Source of the DNA: an uncultured Opitutia bacterium
Lineage (GTDB): Bacteria > Verrucomicrobiota > Verrucomicrobiia > Opitutales > Opitutaceae
NCBI GenBank assembly: GCA_903834135.1
Contig: CAILHZ010000016.1
Span: 248,001 to 312,000, forward strand
Direction: 5' to 3'
DNA: 64,000 bases
Both the position numbers and the translations under genes were made by a program. Positions 17,629 through 26,653 of the stretch are shown here, one piece after another; the stretch's first letter is position 1; the number at the start of each line of letters is the position of its first letter. A model generated the notes under the pieces. It was not told the origin of the DNA, searched no databases, and saw only the letters and a list, made by a program, of their open reading frames with translations.

Positions 17629-19407
17629 ATGAATACCACCGCTCAAGCTACCACACCACTCACCAAGGCTGATATAGGCCCTGAAATGAAGGGTGCAGAT
17701 GCAGTTGTCGAATGCTTGGTCCGTGAAGGCGTAGACGTTATTTTCGCATACCCAGGTGGTGCTTCACAAGAGCTCCATCAAGCCCTAGCTCGTACTGATA
17801 AAATCAGGGTAATTTTACCTCGTCATGAACAAGGTGGGTCATTTGCCGCTGAAGCATATTCACGTGTGTCTGGAAAAGTTGGAGTATGTATGGCGACAAG
17901 TGGTCCTGGTGCCACCAATTTAGTTTCCGCAATTGCTGATGCTTACATGGATTCAATTCCTATGATAGCAATCACAGGTCAAGTATTCACTAAGTACATT
18001 GGCAAGATGGCATTCCAAGAAACTGATTTCTTTGGGATGACCTTACCTATTGTGAAACATTCATACTTAGTAATGAATGTAGCTGAACTGCCACGCATTT
18101 TTAAGGAAGCATTTGAAATCGCTCGTTCAGGTCGTCCAGGCCCTGTCGTGATCGACATTCCAAAGGATATTCAACAAGCAAAATTCAAACCTGAATTCCC
18201 AGCGAGTGTTCACTTCCGTAATCCGCTTTTAAAATTACAGCACAAAGCAACAGATGAGACTCTGAAGCATCTTCTAACTTTAATCACTGAAGCAAAAAAG
18301 CCTGTTATCTATGCAGGTGGTGGAATTATTTCTGCAGAAGCAAGTAAAGAACTTAAAGCATTTGCTGAGAAAACAAATATTCCTGTAGCGACAACTCTAA
18401 TGGGTGTAGGCGCTTTCCCGGAAACTAATTCCCTTTCCATGCAGTGGTTTGGTATGCACGGTAGTGCTTACGGAAACTGGGCTGTTGATGAATCTGATCT
18501 ACTTATTGTTTTAGGTGCGCGCTTTGACGATCGTATCACTGGCGACACAAGCAAGTTTGCTAAGAAAGCAAAAATTGTTCACGTCGACACCGATGCTTCT
18601 GAGCATAACAAAAATATTCATGTTCAATTAAATGTTTTAAGTGACGTAAAGTACGCCTTAGATCGTTTACTCGAATTAATTACTGCTACGAAATTCGCTG
18701 CCCCAGACACGAGCGCTTGGCATAAACAAATCCAAACCTGGAAGACAGAACATCCTTTTAGCTACGAAGAAAGTAAACACATTCAGCCACAAGAGGCAGT
18801 GAAGGTACTTTACGAACTCACAAAAGGTGATGCGATTATCACTACAGGTGTAGGTCAACATCAAATGTGGGCTGCGCAGTTCTACCGCTTTGATGAACCC
18901 CGTCGCTATATTAGTTCCCTTGGTTTAGGCGCTATGGGCTTTGGCTATCCTGCTGCACTTGGTGCGAAAGTAGCACGTCCTGACAAACAAGTTATTGATA
19001 TCGATGGTGACGGCTCCTTCGCTATGAATATTCAAGAGCTTGCCACAGCACATATCGAAAAGATTGGTGCAAAAGCAATGATCTTAAACAACCAGCATTT
19101 AGGCATGGTTGTACAATGGGAAGACCGCTTCTACGGAAGTGTTCGTGGCAATACGATTTTGGGTGACGAAAATAATGTTGGTAGCCCAGACAACCCATCA
19201 GCTCTATATCCTGACTTCGTTAAGATCGCAGAAGGCTACGGCGTTAAAGGTCGCCGTGTCATCAAGCGTTCTGAATTAAAAGAAGCAATTCAAGAGATGC
19301 TAGATTGTGATGGACCATTCCTACTCGACGTTATCGTCCCTTACACTGAGCACGTACTCCCAATGATACCTGCGGGTAAGTCGGTTAAAGAAATGCTTCT
19401 TAAATAA
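17629..19407 (+). CDS. ilvB: Acetolactate synthase, catalytic (large) subunit
   Basis: This 592-residue ThDP enzyme makes acetolactate or acetohydroxybutyrate for valine, leucine and isoleucine synthesis. It has the AHAS order of domains: N-terminal PYR domain with catalytic Glu and [29 protein letters not shown] and TSGPGATNL; a central FAD-binding domain with [11 protein letters not shown]; and a C-terminal PP domain with DGDGSFAMN and [16 protein letters not shown]. No regulatory subunit gene (ilvN) is adjacent, although the window carries leuA 3.5 kb away. Confidence 0.95.
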   Translation: MNTTAQATTPLTKADIGPEMKGADAVVECLVREGVDVIFAYPGGASQELHQALARTDKIRVILPRHEQGGSFAAEAYSRVSGKVGVCMATSGPGATNLVSAIADAYMDSIPMIAITGQVFTKYIGKMAFQETDFFGMTLPIVKHSYLVMNVAELPRIFKEAFEIARSGRPGPVVIDIPKDIQQAKFKPEFPASVHFRNPLLKLQHKATDETLKHLLTLITEAKKPVIYAGGGIISAEASKELKAFAEKTNIPVATTLMGVGAFPETNSLSMQWFGMHGSAYGNWAVDESDLLIVLGARFDDRITGDTSKFAKKAKIVHVDTDASEHNKNIHVQLNVLSDVKYALDRLLELITATKFAAPDTSAWHKQIQTWKTEHPFSYEESKHIQPQEAVKVLYELTKGDAIITTGVGQHQMWAAQFYRFDEPRRYISSLGLGAMGFGYPAALGAKVARPDKQVIDIDGDGSFAMNIQELATAHIEKIGAKAMILNNQHLGMVVQWEDRFYGSVRGNTILGDENNVGSPDNPSALYPDFVKIAEGYGVKGRRVIKRSELKEAIQEMLDCDGPFLLDVIVPYTEHVLPMIPAGKSVKEMLLK

Positions 19408-19428
19408 GAAGTTCAGTTTTTTTCCATT

Positions 19429-19459
19429 AAACCGATTCTTCTACGGAGTCGGTTTTTTT
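19429..19459 (+). terminator. Rho-independent terminator after ilvB
   Basis: AAACCGA (19429-19435) pairs with TCGGTTT (19449-19455), followed by a T-run to 19459. It begins 21 bp after the ilvB stop. The convergent dnaX tau frame ends at 19441, inside the loop, so the two genes share this element. Confidence 0.75.
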
Positions 19460-21035
19460 GTCTCTTTAATTCGTGTCGCTCGATTGTACCGAGCTCTAAA
19501 TAATTCTTCTAACGAATCTCTTAAAGGTGCTGGAATGCGGTTAATTAATTCCTGCAAAGAAGGTAGAGGTACATCAGAATTTGGCTCATCGTCTTCAGGC
19601 AGTTCAGGTAAATCATGCGCCTGGGTTTGTACCTCTTCAATCACACCGCCGGTGCGAGAAAGAAATGCAGCCTCTTCAGATTCAGTGGGCCAATTCGATT
19701 CAGTCACTTCTACGTCACTTTCTTGAACGCTTGGCTTTACTACAGTAACTACAGGAGTTTCTTTTTTCTGATTTAAAACAATCGGCGCAAGTGAAACAAC
19801 AGCCTGGTAAGGTGTTGGGTCAATCTCTGCTTGAGCACTTAATATCTCTTTTAACTTAGCTTCGAGTCGCTCAATTAAGTCTTTTTTTTTTGAGCTCCAG
19901 CCGAGTCCGTACCTGATTCATTCACCTCTTGGGTAAGTGCAGCAAGTTCTTTAATCAAAGTATCGATTGCGCGGGAGCGGCTTGCTTCAACTGCCTTAAG
20001 TAAGGTCACTTCAAAATTAATCCGCTCAGCTAAGCCAAGTTTAACACTACTTTCACCTTCACGCAGTACATCAAGCAAACGGGTGAGTTGCTCTGTGGCT
20101 AAAGGAGCACCTAAGAGACTCGAGCGTCCATTTTGCGCAATTGCATCCAAGAGAGCAGTTCTTACCAGTGCCTGTAAGTCTGTAAGTAGTCTTACTAAAT
20201 CACGGCCGGCAGCGTCGCATTCATCAACGAGTGAAATAATGCGTTTATCATCACCTTTAGCTACTGCAGCAGCAAGTTCAGCTACTTTCTCACCTGAAAC
20301 TAAACCATATACATCTAATACATCAGGCTCTGAAATTTCATTTCCGCAGAAAGAAATCATCTGATCAAAGATAGATTGAGCATCACGCATACCGCCATCA
20401 GCCATGCGTGCAATCGAAGCAAGCGCTTGATCTGAGATTTTAATCTTCTCGGCTTTTGCAATCTTAGCTAAGCGTTCAACAATGAGATTAGCAGGAATCG
20501 GTTTTAAATCGAAGCGTTGGCAACGCGATAAAATCGTAGGTAAAACTTTCTGTACCTCAGTAGTAGCAAAAACAAATTTTACGTGTGGCGGCGGCTCTTC
20601 AAGAGTCTTTAATAAAGCGTTGAAGGCAGCTGTCGAAAGCATGTGTACTTCATCGATAATATAGATTTTAAATTTACCCTGGGCTGGTGAATACCGTGCG
20701 GTATCTCGCAAGTCACGAACCTGGTCGACACCATTATTTGATGCCCCGTCGATTTCGATCACATCTAAATGCGTTCCTTCCGCGATCGACTGTACTGCAG
20801 GATCAGTTAATGAAAAATCTACTTTAGGCCCATCCGTGCAATTAAGTGCTTTCGCAAAAATTCGCGCTGTAGATGTTTTGCCTGTACCACGTGGCCCTAC
20901 GAAAAGATAAGCATGCGCGATACGATTACGGGCAATTGCATTCTTTAAAGTCGTTACAACATGATCCTGCCCCACTACGTCATCGAACGTTTGGGGGCGC
21001 CACTTACGGGCAATGACTTGATAAGAGGATGACAA
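19441..21035 (-). CDS. dnaX: DNA polymerase III clamp-loader subunit, gamma and tau forms by recoding
   Basis: DnaX is the ATPase motor of the clamp loader. The zero frame (21035 to 19875) gives a 386-residue gamma-like protein that ends four codons after CAA at an A10 run. A -1 shift at the run opens a further ~145 codons to 19441, giving a 531-residue tau-like product. Motifs: Walker [10 protein letters not shown] (residues 47-55), IIDEVHMLS, sensor-1 ATTE, arginine finger SRCQRFDLK, sensor-2 GGMRDAQS. The Cys ligands of the usual zinc module (C-x8-C-x2-C-x2-C) are missing after ALNC. The start is taken as TTG at 21035 ([17 protein letters not shown]), because the ORF upstream runs into the SRP RNA gene. 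The C-terminal part is acidic, then ends with a helical [20 protein letters not shown]. Confidence 0.9.
19882..19891 (-). other. A10 slippery run for dnaX recoding
   Basis: The coding strand reads CAA followed by an unbroken A-run of ten in total, then GACTTAA. The zero frame stops at that TAA (19875-19877). Reading one base back continues openly for the tau extension. A Shine-Dalgarno-like GGAG sits just upstream (in GCTGGAGCTC), and weak hairpins (CTTA/TAAG, GAG/CTC) sit just downstream. Long A-runs support transcriptional slippage in Thermus dnaX and -1 ribosomal frameshifting in E. coli dnaX. Confidence 0.75.
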
Positions 21036-21050
21036 AGGATAAAAAGGAGG

Positions 21051-21148
21051 TGGCCAGGCACTCCACGGCACTGAGAGAACGTCGTTACCGTTGCTGCCTT
21101 CCGGCCCTAGCGGAGTTCACGCGCCTGCTCATGCATGGCACCTGGCCA
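21051..21148 (-). ncRNA. ffs: Signal recognition particle RNA (4.5S type)
   Basis: The reverse strand forms one long hairpin closed by TGGCCAGG/CCTGGCCA, with the universally conserved apical region GGCCGGAAGGCAGCAACGG (GGAA tetraloop and the asymmetric Ffh-binding loop). Size about 98 nt, the small bacterial class without an Alu domain. It lies 15 bp upstream of the dnaX start on the same strand, an order also known in Bacillus. Confidence 0.95.
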
Positions 21149-21199
21149 AGAAGAAAAATGAAGTGCTTAAGCCTGCGCGCAACAACAATCCTAAAGCTT

Positions 21200-21652
21200 T
21201 TAACTTACCGGCTGAGACGCCTCGAGCTTAGCTTTTTGGTCTAAGGCCTTAAGTCGCTGTTTTTCAATAAATTGATCCATCATACGGCGCTGCCTATCCA
21301 TTAAATCCTGAAACGTCTTTTTCTGCTTGGGCTCTAATTGGTCAGCCACCTCATCTTGCATATGCTCCAAAATGATCTGCTCACTATTCAAGTTTTCGCT
21401 GCGTAGCCTTCTTAAATCTTCAGCAGTGTCGCGAATAATAGGGTTAATCTTCTGAAACTGATCGGGGGTTAATTTAAACTGATTTAACTTAATCCAGCGC
21501 TGCAGCAGTTGTACGCTAAATTTTTCAGGTGGACTGTCTACCCCTTGCACAGGAACTGGACGAGTATACCGGAGTGTAGAAACAGATCCAATCGCAACTC
21601 CTGCTGCAAAAACAACACAGAATGCGATACCTAGTTTCACACGGTGAGCCAT
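21200..21652 (-). CDS. Membrane-anchored Spy/CpxP-like helical protein
   Basis: This 150-residue protein has one N-terminal membrane segment (residues 7-27, GIAFCVVFAAGVAIGSVST), then a charged helical region: LTPDQFQKINPIIRDTAEDLRRLRSE, LEPKQKKTFQDLMDRQRRMMDQF. The LTPDQ...P repeat-like pattern resembles LTxxQ motifs of periplasmic Spy/CpxP-type proteins, but similarity is weak. It follows the sigma factor and a small membrane protein on the same strand (13 bp gap), so it may be the output or sensor of that unit. Confidence 0.65.
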   Translation of the reverse strand: MAHRVKLGIAFCVVFAAGVAIGSVSTLRYTRPVPVQGVDSPPEKFSVQLLQRWIKLNQFKLTPDQFQKINPIIRDTAEDLRRLRSENLNSEQIILEHMQDEVADQLEPKQKKTFQDLMDRQRRMMDQFIEKQRLKALDQKAKLEASQPVS

Positions 21653-21665
21653 AAAATAAGGCCTA

Positions 21666-21950
21666 TTAATCTAAGCTAAGATCAACAAGCTCCGTGGTTG
21701 GTTCATCGTGGCTGACAAGACGAACTAAGCTCGAGGTGTTAACAACTAAGACAACCGCAGCAATTGAACAGGCAAAGAACATCGCCTTAAATGAGACATT
21801 CTCATAGCTCGCATGAAGCGAATTCGGTACTGCTCGTGCAAGCGTAACAACCCGGCTTGCAAAGCCATAAGGAGCGGCCTCTGTCCGAGTATCGCGTGCT
21901 GCACGTGCTGCACTGAATAATCTATTTAATGCTGTGTGTGTATCGTTCAT
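21666..21950 (-). CDS. Small single-span membrane protein, putative anti-sigma partner
   Basis: This 94-residue protein has a cytoplasmic N-terminus (MNDTHTALNRLFSAARAARD), one central membrane helix (about residues 54-77, AMFFACSIAAVVLVVNTSSLV) and a short outer tail. Its start codon overlaps the stop of the ECF sigma gene by 4 bp (ATGA), the usual arrangement for sigma/anti-sigma pairs. There is no recognisable zinc-binding anti-sigma motif, so the role is inferred from position only. Confidence 0.6.
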   Translation of the reverse strand: MNDTHTALNRLFSAARAARDTRTEAAPYGFASRVVTLARAVPNSLHASYENVSFKAMFFACSIAAVVLVVNTSSLVRLVSHDEPTTELVDLSLD

Positions 21951-22537
21951 GTACCTTCTTTCTTTTTAAGTTCTGAGAATAATTTCTGCAACTTTCTTCG
22001 TGCACGAAAGGCTCTAACTTTTACAAGTGAGCCGTTCCAACCGGTTAACTGACTAACCTCAGCGATTGAGTTTTGGTCGAGGTCAAGCAACTGAATCACC
22101 ATACGGTCATCAGGATTAAGTTGATCTAAAAGTTTAAATAAGAGTTCACGTGAAGCTAGAGCATCATCTGGGCCAATTGCATTCGAGCTCACAGCGGTTG
22201 CTTCAAGTAAATCAGCCTCCTGTTCAGATAAATCAGCTAAGCGATACTCAGGCCTGCGCTTTTGTGCCCTCAAATGATCAATACACGTCGTGATAGCTAT
22301 ACGAGATACCCAATGCGAAAAGGGCACTGCACCTTGATACTGATCCATACGGGTGAACATCTTTAAGAACACCTCCTGTGCAATGTCTTGTTCGAGGACA
22401 CGCCGAGGCAAGTGGCCTCGAATGATTCGGATGACCAACGGGTAAAGATGCTCCACGAGCTCGCGCGCAGCGATTTGGTCGCGCGTACGGACTCGTTGAA
22501 GGCACCCAGCCAGATCAAACGACTGGTCTTCGGACAT
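21947..22537 (-). CDS. ECF-type RNA polymerase sigma factor
   Basis: This 196-residue sigma-70 family protein has only regions 2 and 4. Region 2: EQDIAQEVFLKMFTRMDQY and FSHWVSRIAITTCIDHLRAQKRRPEY. Region 4: LDQLNPDDRMVIQLLDLDQNSIAEVSQLTGWNGSLVKVRAFRARRKL (helix-turn-helix, given in parts). It heads a three-gene unit with the 94- and 150-residue membrane proteins, upstream of ffs-dnaX. The leader before ATG is pyrimidine-rich (CTCTCCCTGT) without a Shine-Dalgarno sequence. Confidence 0.9.
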   Translation of the reverse strand: MSEDQSFDLAGCLQRVRTRDQIAARELVEHLYPLVIRIIRGHLPRRVLEQDIAQEVFLKMFTRMDQYQGAVPFSHWVSRIAITTCIDHLRAQKRRPEYRLADLSEQEADLLEATAVSSNAIGPDDALASRELLFKLLDQLNPDDRMVIQLLDLDQNSIAEVSQLTGWNGSLVKVRAFRARRKLQKLFSELKKKEGT

Positions 22538-22654
22538 ACAGGGAGAGATGCAGACTCATGCACATCAAGCAAGACGAGGATTTAGGCATTATAGTTACAC
22601 GCCTTGACTTACGGCAGAATCCTTAAGATATAGATCATACTCAGTATGGCACAA

Positions 22655-22764
22655 CTCATTCAGGTTCTTCGACTTACCACTGCGCGCAGTCTCTAAATTG
22701 CTGCCTAGCAGCTGGTTGCGCGTAAGTCTGATACCCTGAGAAAGATTTAAGGCCCTGACCTTAA
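22655..22764. ncRNA. Structured RNA element between sigma gene and leuA, unidentified
   Basis: The 330-bp divergent gap (22538-22867) holds a long imperfect hairpin: CTCATTCAGG (22655-22664) with CCTGAG (22735-22740), GACTTAC (22671-22677) with GTAAGTC (22722-22728), GCGC with GCGC (22718-22721), and an apical GCTGC-CTA-GCAGC (22700-22712). A second hairpin TTAAGG-CCCTGA-CCTTAA follows (22747-22764). The ordered nested pairing argues for a functional RNA: either the leuA leader on the plus strand or a separate RNA on either strand. It matches no riboswitch consensus that I recognise, and there is no T-box motif. Confidence 0.4.
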
Positions 22765-22867
22765 GTAAGCCCATAGAAGTCTCACTAACTTCCTTTTTAT
22801 AGCCTGCTATTAACCCTTCCCTCCATCCAGTCGTACCTCTAGATTTATTTTAGCGTCTCAAACGCCC

Positions 22868-24532
22868 ATGCAAACGCCTCCGGTCACCAAATACCTTCCC
22901 TTTCCATCCGTTGTACTGCCTAACCGTCAGTGGCCTAACCGCACACTTAAAGAAGCCCCATTATGGTGCAGCGTAGATTTACGTGACGGTAACCAAGCCC
23001 TCGCTCAGCCAATGAGTGTTGAGGAAAAATTAGAGTACTTTGATTTACTGGTTCAAATTGGTTTCAAGGAAATTGAAGTCGGCTTTCCTTCAGCTTCTCA
23101 AATTGAATTTGAATTTTGCAGACGACTGATAGAAGAGAAACGAATTCCTGATGGGGTATCTATTCAAGTACTTTGCCAGTGTCGTGAAGATTTAATTACA
23201 CGAAGCCTTGAAGCCGTTGATAACGCCAAGTCTGTTGTATTTCATTTGTATAATTCTACGTCTCCTAAACAACGAGAATACGTATTCAAGGCAACTGAAG
23301 CAGACATCATCTCAATTGCTGTACATGGGGTAAGATTTTTGAAAGAGAAAATGCAGCCGCTTGTTAAAAGTGGTACGCAAATAAAACTCGAATACTCACC
23401 TGAAAGTTTTACGAGTACAGAGTTACCTTTCGCCCTTAAAATTTGTGAAGCAGTAACAGATGCCTGGGAGCCAACAGAGAATAATAAAATTATTCTTAAT
23501 CTTCCTGCTACCGTTGAATACGCTACACCTAACGTGCATGCAGATCAGATCGAATGGATGTGTACGCATCTGACACGCCGCAATCTATCGATTATTTCAC
23601 TACATACACACAACGATCGTGGCACTGGTGTGGCAGCTACAGAACTCGCACTTTTAGCAGGAGCAGACCGTGTCGAAGGCACTTTGTTTGGAAACGGTGA
23701 GCGTACAGGCAATCTTGATATCGTTACGGTTGCTCTTAATTTATATACGCACGGCATACATCCGAAGTTAGATTTTTCTGATATTAATCATATCAGAGAT
23801 GTGTATGAAAGGTGTACACGACTAGAGGTTCCACCACGCCAGCCTTACGCAGGAGAATTAGTTTTTACCGCGTTCAGTGGCTCACACCAAGATGCGATTA
23901 AAAAATCATGGAGCCAACAAAAACCAGGTTCTGCGTGGGATGTACTATATATTCCAATTGATCCTGCAGATATTGGTCGCAGCTATAAAGCAATAATCCG
24001 TATTAATTCTCAGTCAGGAAAAGGTGGAGTTGCTTATGTTTTAGAAAATGATTTTGGCTTCACTCTTCCTAAATTAATGCACAAGGAGATTGGCCGACTC
24101 ATAAATGATTTGGCAGATTCCCGCGGAACTGAATTAACGCCTGAGCTACTCTTCACTACTTTCGAGGAAGAATATTTAAAACGTACATCGCCTATTTCCC
24201 TTCAACACTTCAAAGCAAGTGGTTCGGATAGCTCTGTAAATGCAGAGGCTAAGATTACAATCAGTGGCGTAAGTCATGAACTCAAAGGTACAGGAAATGG
24301 TCCTATTGATGCGTTTGTTAACGCACTGAGTACAACTACCCTTCCTAAATTTGATGTTGTAAGCTACTCTGAGCACTCACTTGGAACAGGTGCTGAAGCA
24401 AGAGCTGTGAGCTACATTCAAATTCGCACAGGCACTCGTACCCTATTCGGTGCAGGTATAGATACAAATATCGAGCTAGCTTCAATTAAGGCTATCATCA
24501 GCGCCTTAAACCGCCTTCTTGCTTCTCGCTAA
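22868..24532 (+). CDS. leuA: 2-isopropylmalate synthase (long, yeast/actinobacterial type)
   Basis: This enzyme condenses acetyl-CoA with 2-oxoisovalerate in the first leucine-specific step. The 554-residue protein has the TIM-barrel HMGL-like domain with SVDLRDGNQALAQPM (metal Asp), GFKEIEVGFPSASQ, SLHTHNDRGTG (metal His pair) and LFGNGERTGN. The C-terminal LeuA dimer/allosteric domain (about residues 430-554) ends GAGIDTNIELASIKAIISALNRL. The opening KYLPFPSVVLPNRQWPNRTL is typical of the TIGR00970 class, not the E. coli class. Upstream is an unusual structured leader. Confidence 0.95.
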   Translation: MQTPPVTKYLPFPSVVLPNRQWPNRTLKEAPLWCSVDLRDGNQALAQPMSVEEKLEYFDLLVQIGFKEIEVGFPSASQIEFEFCRRLIEEKRIPDGVSIQVLCQCREDLITRSLEAVDNAKSVVFHLYNSTSPKQREYVFKATEADIISIAVHGVRFLKEKMQPLVKSGTQIKLEYSPESFTSTELPFALKICEAVTDAWEPTENNKIILNLPATVEYATPNVHADQIEWMCTHLTRRNLSIISLHTHNDRGTGVAATELALLAGADRVEGTLFGNGERTGNLDIVTVALNLYTHGIHPKLDFSDINHIRDVYERCTRLEVPPRQPYAGELVFTAFSGSHQDAIKKSWSQQKPGSAWDVLYIPIDPADIGRSYKAIIRINSQSGKGGVAYVLENDFGFTLPKLMHKEIGRLINDLADSRGTELTPELLFTTFEEEYLKRTSPISLQHFKASGSDSSVNAEAKITISGVSHELKGTGNGPIDAFVNALSTTTLPKFDVVSYSEHSLGTGAEARAVSYIQIRTGTRTLFGAGIDTNIELASIKAIISALNRLLASR

Positions 24533-24565
24533 GCGGGACTCAAGAGCATCGGACTTTTCTACTCA

Positions 24566-25669
24566 ATGAAGTACACGCCTGAAAAACCTCCCTTAACTGG
24601 AGAAACCCTAGATACGCTAACTGCTCGTCTAGCAGAACACGGTGAGCCTACGTTTAGGGCTAAACAAATTCTTGATTGGGTGTACAAAAAAAGAGCTCGC
24701 TCGTGGGATGCAATGACCAATCTTCCCAAGAATTTGCGTGTATGGCTTGATCAAACATTCACATTCATGCCGTCCGAACTTGTGCTCAATAAGGAGTCTA
24801 CGGATGTAACAGATAAACTACTACTTCGTATGGGAGACGGTTCTTTAATTGAAACCGTTGTTATTCGCGTTCCTCAAGAAGGCGTAGGTATAGAAGGCTC
24901 TAGAAAAACAATTTGTATATCTACACAAGTAGGTTGCGCGATGGCGTGCGTATTTTGTGCAAGTGGTCTTGAAGGACTTAAGCGTGATCTCTCCGCGGGA
25001 GAAATCGTCTCTCAATTACTTCAAGTCTGTTACCGTGAAGATGAGCGTACACCTCGTGCACGAGAAGAACTTGCATCGTTTGATAACATAGTGGTTATGG
25101 GCATGGGTGAGCCGCTTGCAAATTACGATGCTCTTATTTTAGCGCTGAGTATTGTAAATGCACCATGGGGTCTAGGATTTGGCGCCAGAAGAATTACCAT
25201 ATCAACGAGTGGCCTAGTTCCTAAAATTCTTAAACTCGCTGAAGAAAATTTAAGCTTTAGATTAGCAATCTCACTTCATGGAGCCACCGATGAGGTGAGG
25301 TCACAAATAATGCCTGTTAATAAGGCATTCCCTTTAGGTAAATTAATACCCGCTGTGCGCATCTTCAATGAACGGCACGGGCGTATGATAACCCTCGAAT
25401 TCATCTTAATTGAAGATATTAACGATAGTATTGACCAAGCAATCGAGCTACGAGGTATAGCGCTAGATTTACACGCTCACGTTAACCTTATTCCTTATAA
25501 TACCGTTGATGGACTACCTTGGAAGCGTCCGTCTGTAGAACGCCAAGAAGCCTTTGCTGATGTATTACGTGATGCAGATGTATCCGTTACTTTACGTAGA
25601 GAAAAAGGTCATGACATTGATGCAGCTTGCGGACAACTACGTTTAAAGACCGAAAAATCAATAGCTTAA
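24566..25669 (+). CDS. rlmN: Dual-specificity 23S rRNA A2503 / tRNA A37 methyltransferase
   Basis: RlmN is a radical-SAM enzyme that adds a methyl group to C2 of A2503 in 23S rRNA. The 367-residue protein has the [4Fe-4S] motif CAMACVFC (Cys124, 128, 131), MGMGEPLANYD, RRITISTSGLVPKI and the C-terminal catalytic Cys in AACGQL. Thirty-three bases after leuA, same strand. No Shine-Dalgarno sequence. Confidence 0.96.
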   Translation: MKYTPEKPPLTGETLDTLTARLAEHGEPTFRAKQILDWVYKKRARSWDAMTNLPKNLRVWLDQTFTFMPSELVLNKESTDVTDKLLLRMGDGSLIETVVIRVPQEGVGIEGSRKTICISTQVGCAMACVFCASGLEGLKRDLSAGEIVSQLLQVCYREDERTPRAREELASFDNIVVMGMGEPLANYDALILALSIVNAPWGLGFGARRITISTSGLVPKILKLAEENLSFRLAISLHGATDEVRSQIMPVNKAFPLGKLIPAVRIFNERHGRMITLEFILIEDINDSIDQAIELRGIALDLHAHVNLIPYNTVDGLPWKRPSVERQEAFADVLRDADVSVTLRREKGHDIDAACGQLRLKTEKSIA

Positions 25670-25744
25670 GAAAGTATCTAGAGATAGTGCCTTTTTTAAT
25701 ATAAGGACTCTGTGCAGCTCGCATCTGCTTTGTCTTTACATACA

Positions 25745-25770
25745 TATCAATACTTACATATATGTTGATA
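25745..25770. promoter_or_regulatory. Inverted repeat immediately before metF start
   Basis: TATCAA (25745-25750) and TTGATA (25765-25770) are exact inverted arms separated by 14 AT-rich bases, ending one base before the ATG of metF. It could be a repressor site or a start-proximal hairpin. Evidence is limited to the symmetry. Confidence 0.3.
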
Positions 25771-25771
25771 G

Positions 25772-26650
25772 ATGTCATTCGACACCCCCATTTCAACTCT
25801 TTTCACTCGAGGCACACCGCTTCGTTCTCTTGAGTTTTTCCCACCCAAAGATGATGCGGGGGTAGAGACTTTAAAACATACAGCTCAGGCTCTGGTGAGT
25901 TTAAAACCAGACTTTGTATCAGTCACCTACGGCGCAGGTGGAAGTACCCGCGAGCGTACTGCTCAAGTCAGTGCTCTTTTACGTAAAGAATTTCTGTTTA
26001 CAGTAATGCCTCACCTTACCTGTGTAGGACATTCAAAAGAAGAACTCACAAGTATTGCAGATAAAATTTATTCAGGCGGCTTTCGAAATATTATGGCACT
26101 GCGTGGAGATCCTCCAAAAGGCTCTACTGAATTTGTGCAAAGTACTTACGGTCTTCGCTACGGCAGTGAGTTAGTGAGCCTACTTAAATCAAGACATCCA
26201 GAATTTTGTTTAGGTGTAGGTGGCTACCCTGAAAAACATCCTGAAGCTGCTTCCTCTGAATTAGATATTATCAACCTAAAAAAGAAAGTAGATGCAGGTG
26301 CTGATTTTATAACTACACAACTTTTCTACGATAATAACGTGTACTTTAGTTTCGTAGAGCGCTGCAGAAAAGCAGGAATAACAATACCTATTGTACCCGG
26401 AATTTTACCTGTATTATCTCTAAAACAAGTAACACGTTTTACTGCTCTATGCGGCGCTAGTTTACCCGCTAAACTCGTTGATGATCTCACCCATGCGGGT
26501 GACGATATGGAAGCACAAGAAAAGATAGGAACAGCCTGGGCTCTTTATCAAATTAAAGACCTTCTTAAACAAGGCGCTCCTGGTTACCATTTATATATTA
26601 TGAACCGGGCTAAGACGGCACTCGCTTTGACTGCAGGTCTAGCGAGTTAA
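25772..26650 (+). CDS. metF: 5,10-methylenetetrahydrofolate reductase
   Basis: MetF reduces methylene-THF to methyl-THF for methionine synthesis using FAD. The 292-residue TIM barrel shows SLEFFPPKDDAG (catalytic Glu), SVTYGAGGSTRERT, HLTCVGHSKEEL, NIMALRGDPP, GGYPEKHPEA and ADFITTQLFYDNNVYFSF. Full length for the bacterial enzyme. It ends 3 bp from the convergent SUI1 gene. Confidence 0.95.
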   Translation: MSFDTPISTLFTRGTPLRSLEFFPPKDDAGVETLKHTAQALVSLKPDFVSVTYGAGGSTRERTAQVSALLRKEFLFTVMPHLTCVGHSKEELTSIADKIYSGGFRNIMALRGDPPKGSTEFVQSTYGLRYGSELVSLLKSRHPEFCLGVGGYPEKHPEAASSELDIINLKKKVDAGADFITTQLFYDNNVYFSFVERCRKAGITIPIVPGILPVLSLKQVTRFTALCGASLPAKLVDDLTHAGDDMEAQEKIGTAWALYQIKDLLKQGAPGYHLYIMNRAKTALALTAGLAS

Positions 26651-26653
26651 TGC

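Noticed and set aside
19441-19707. Separate 88-residue gene downstream of dnaX
   Set aside because: Its frame is open upstream to the A10 run and continues the dnaX product after a -1 shift, so it is the tau C-terminus and not a gene.
21029-21244. Plus-strand ORF over the SRP RNA
   Set aside because: It is antisense to ffs and has no protein-like features.
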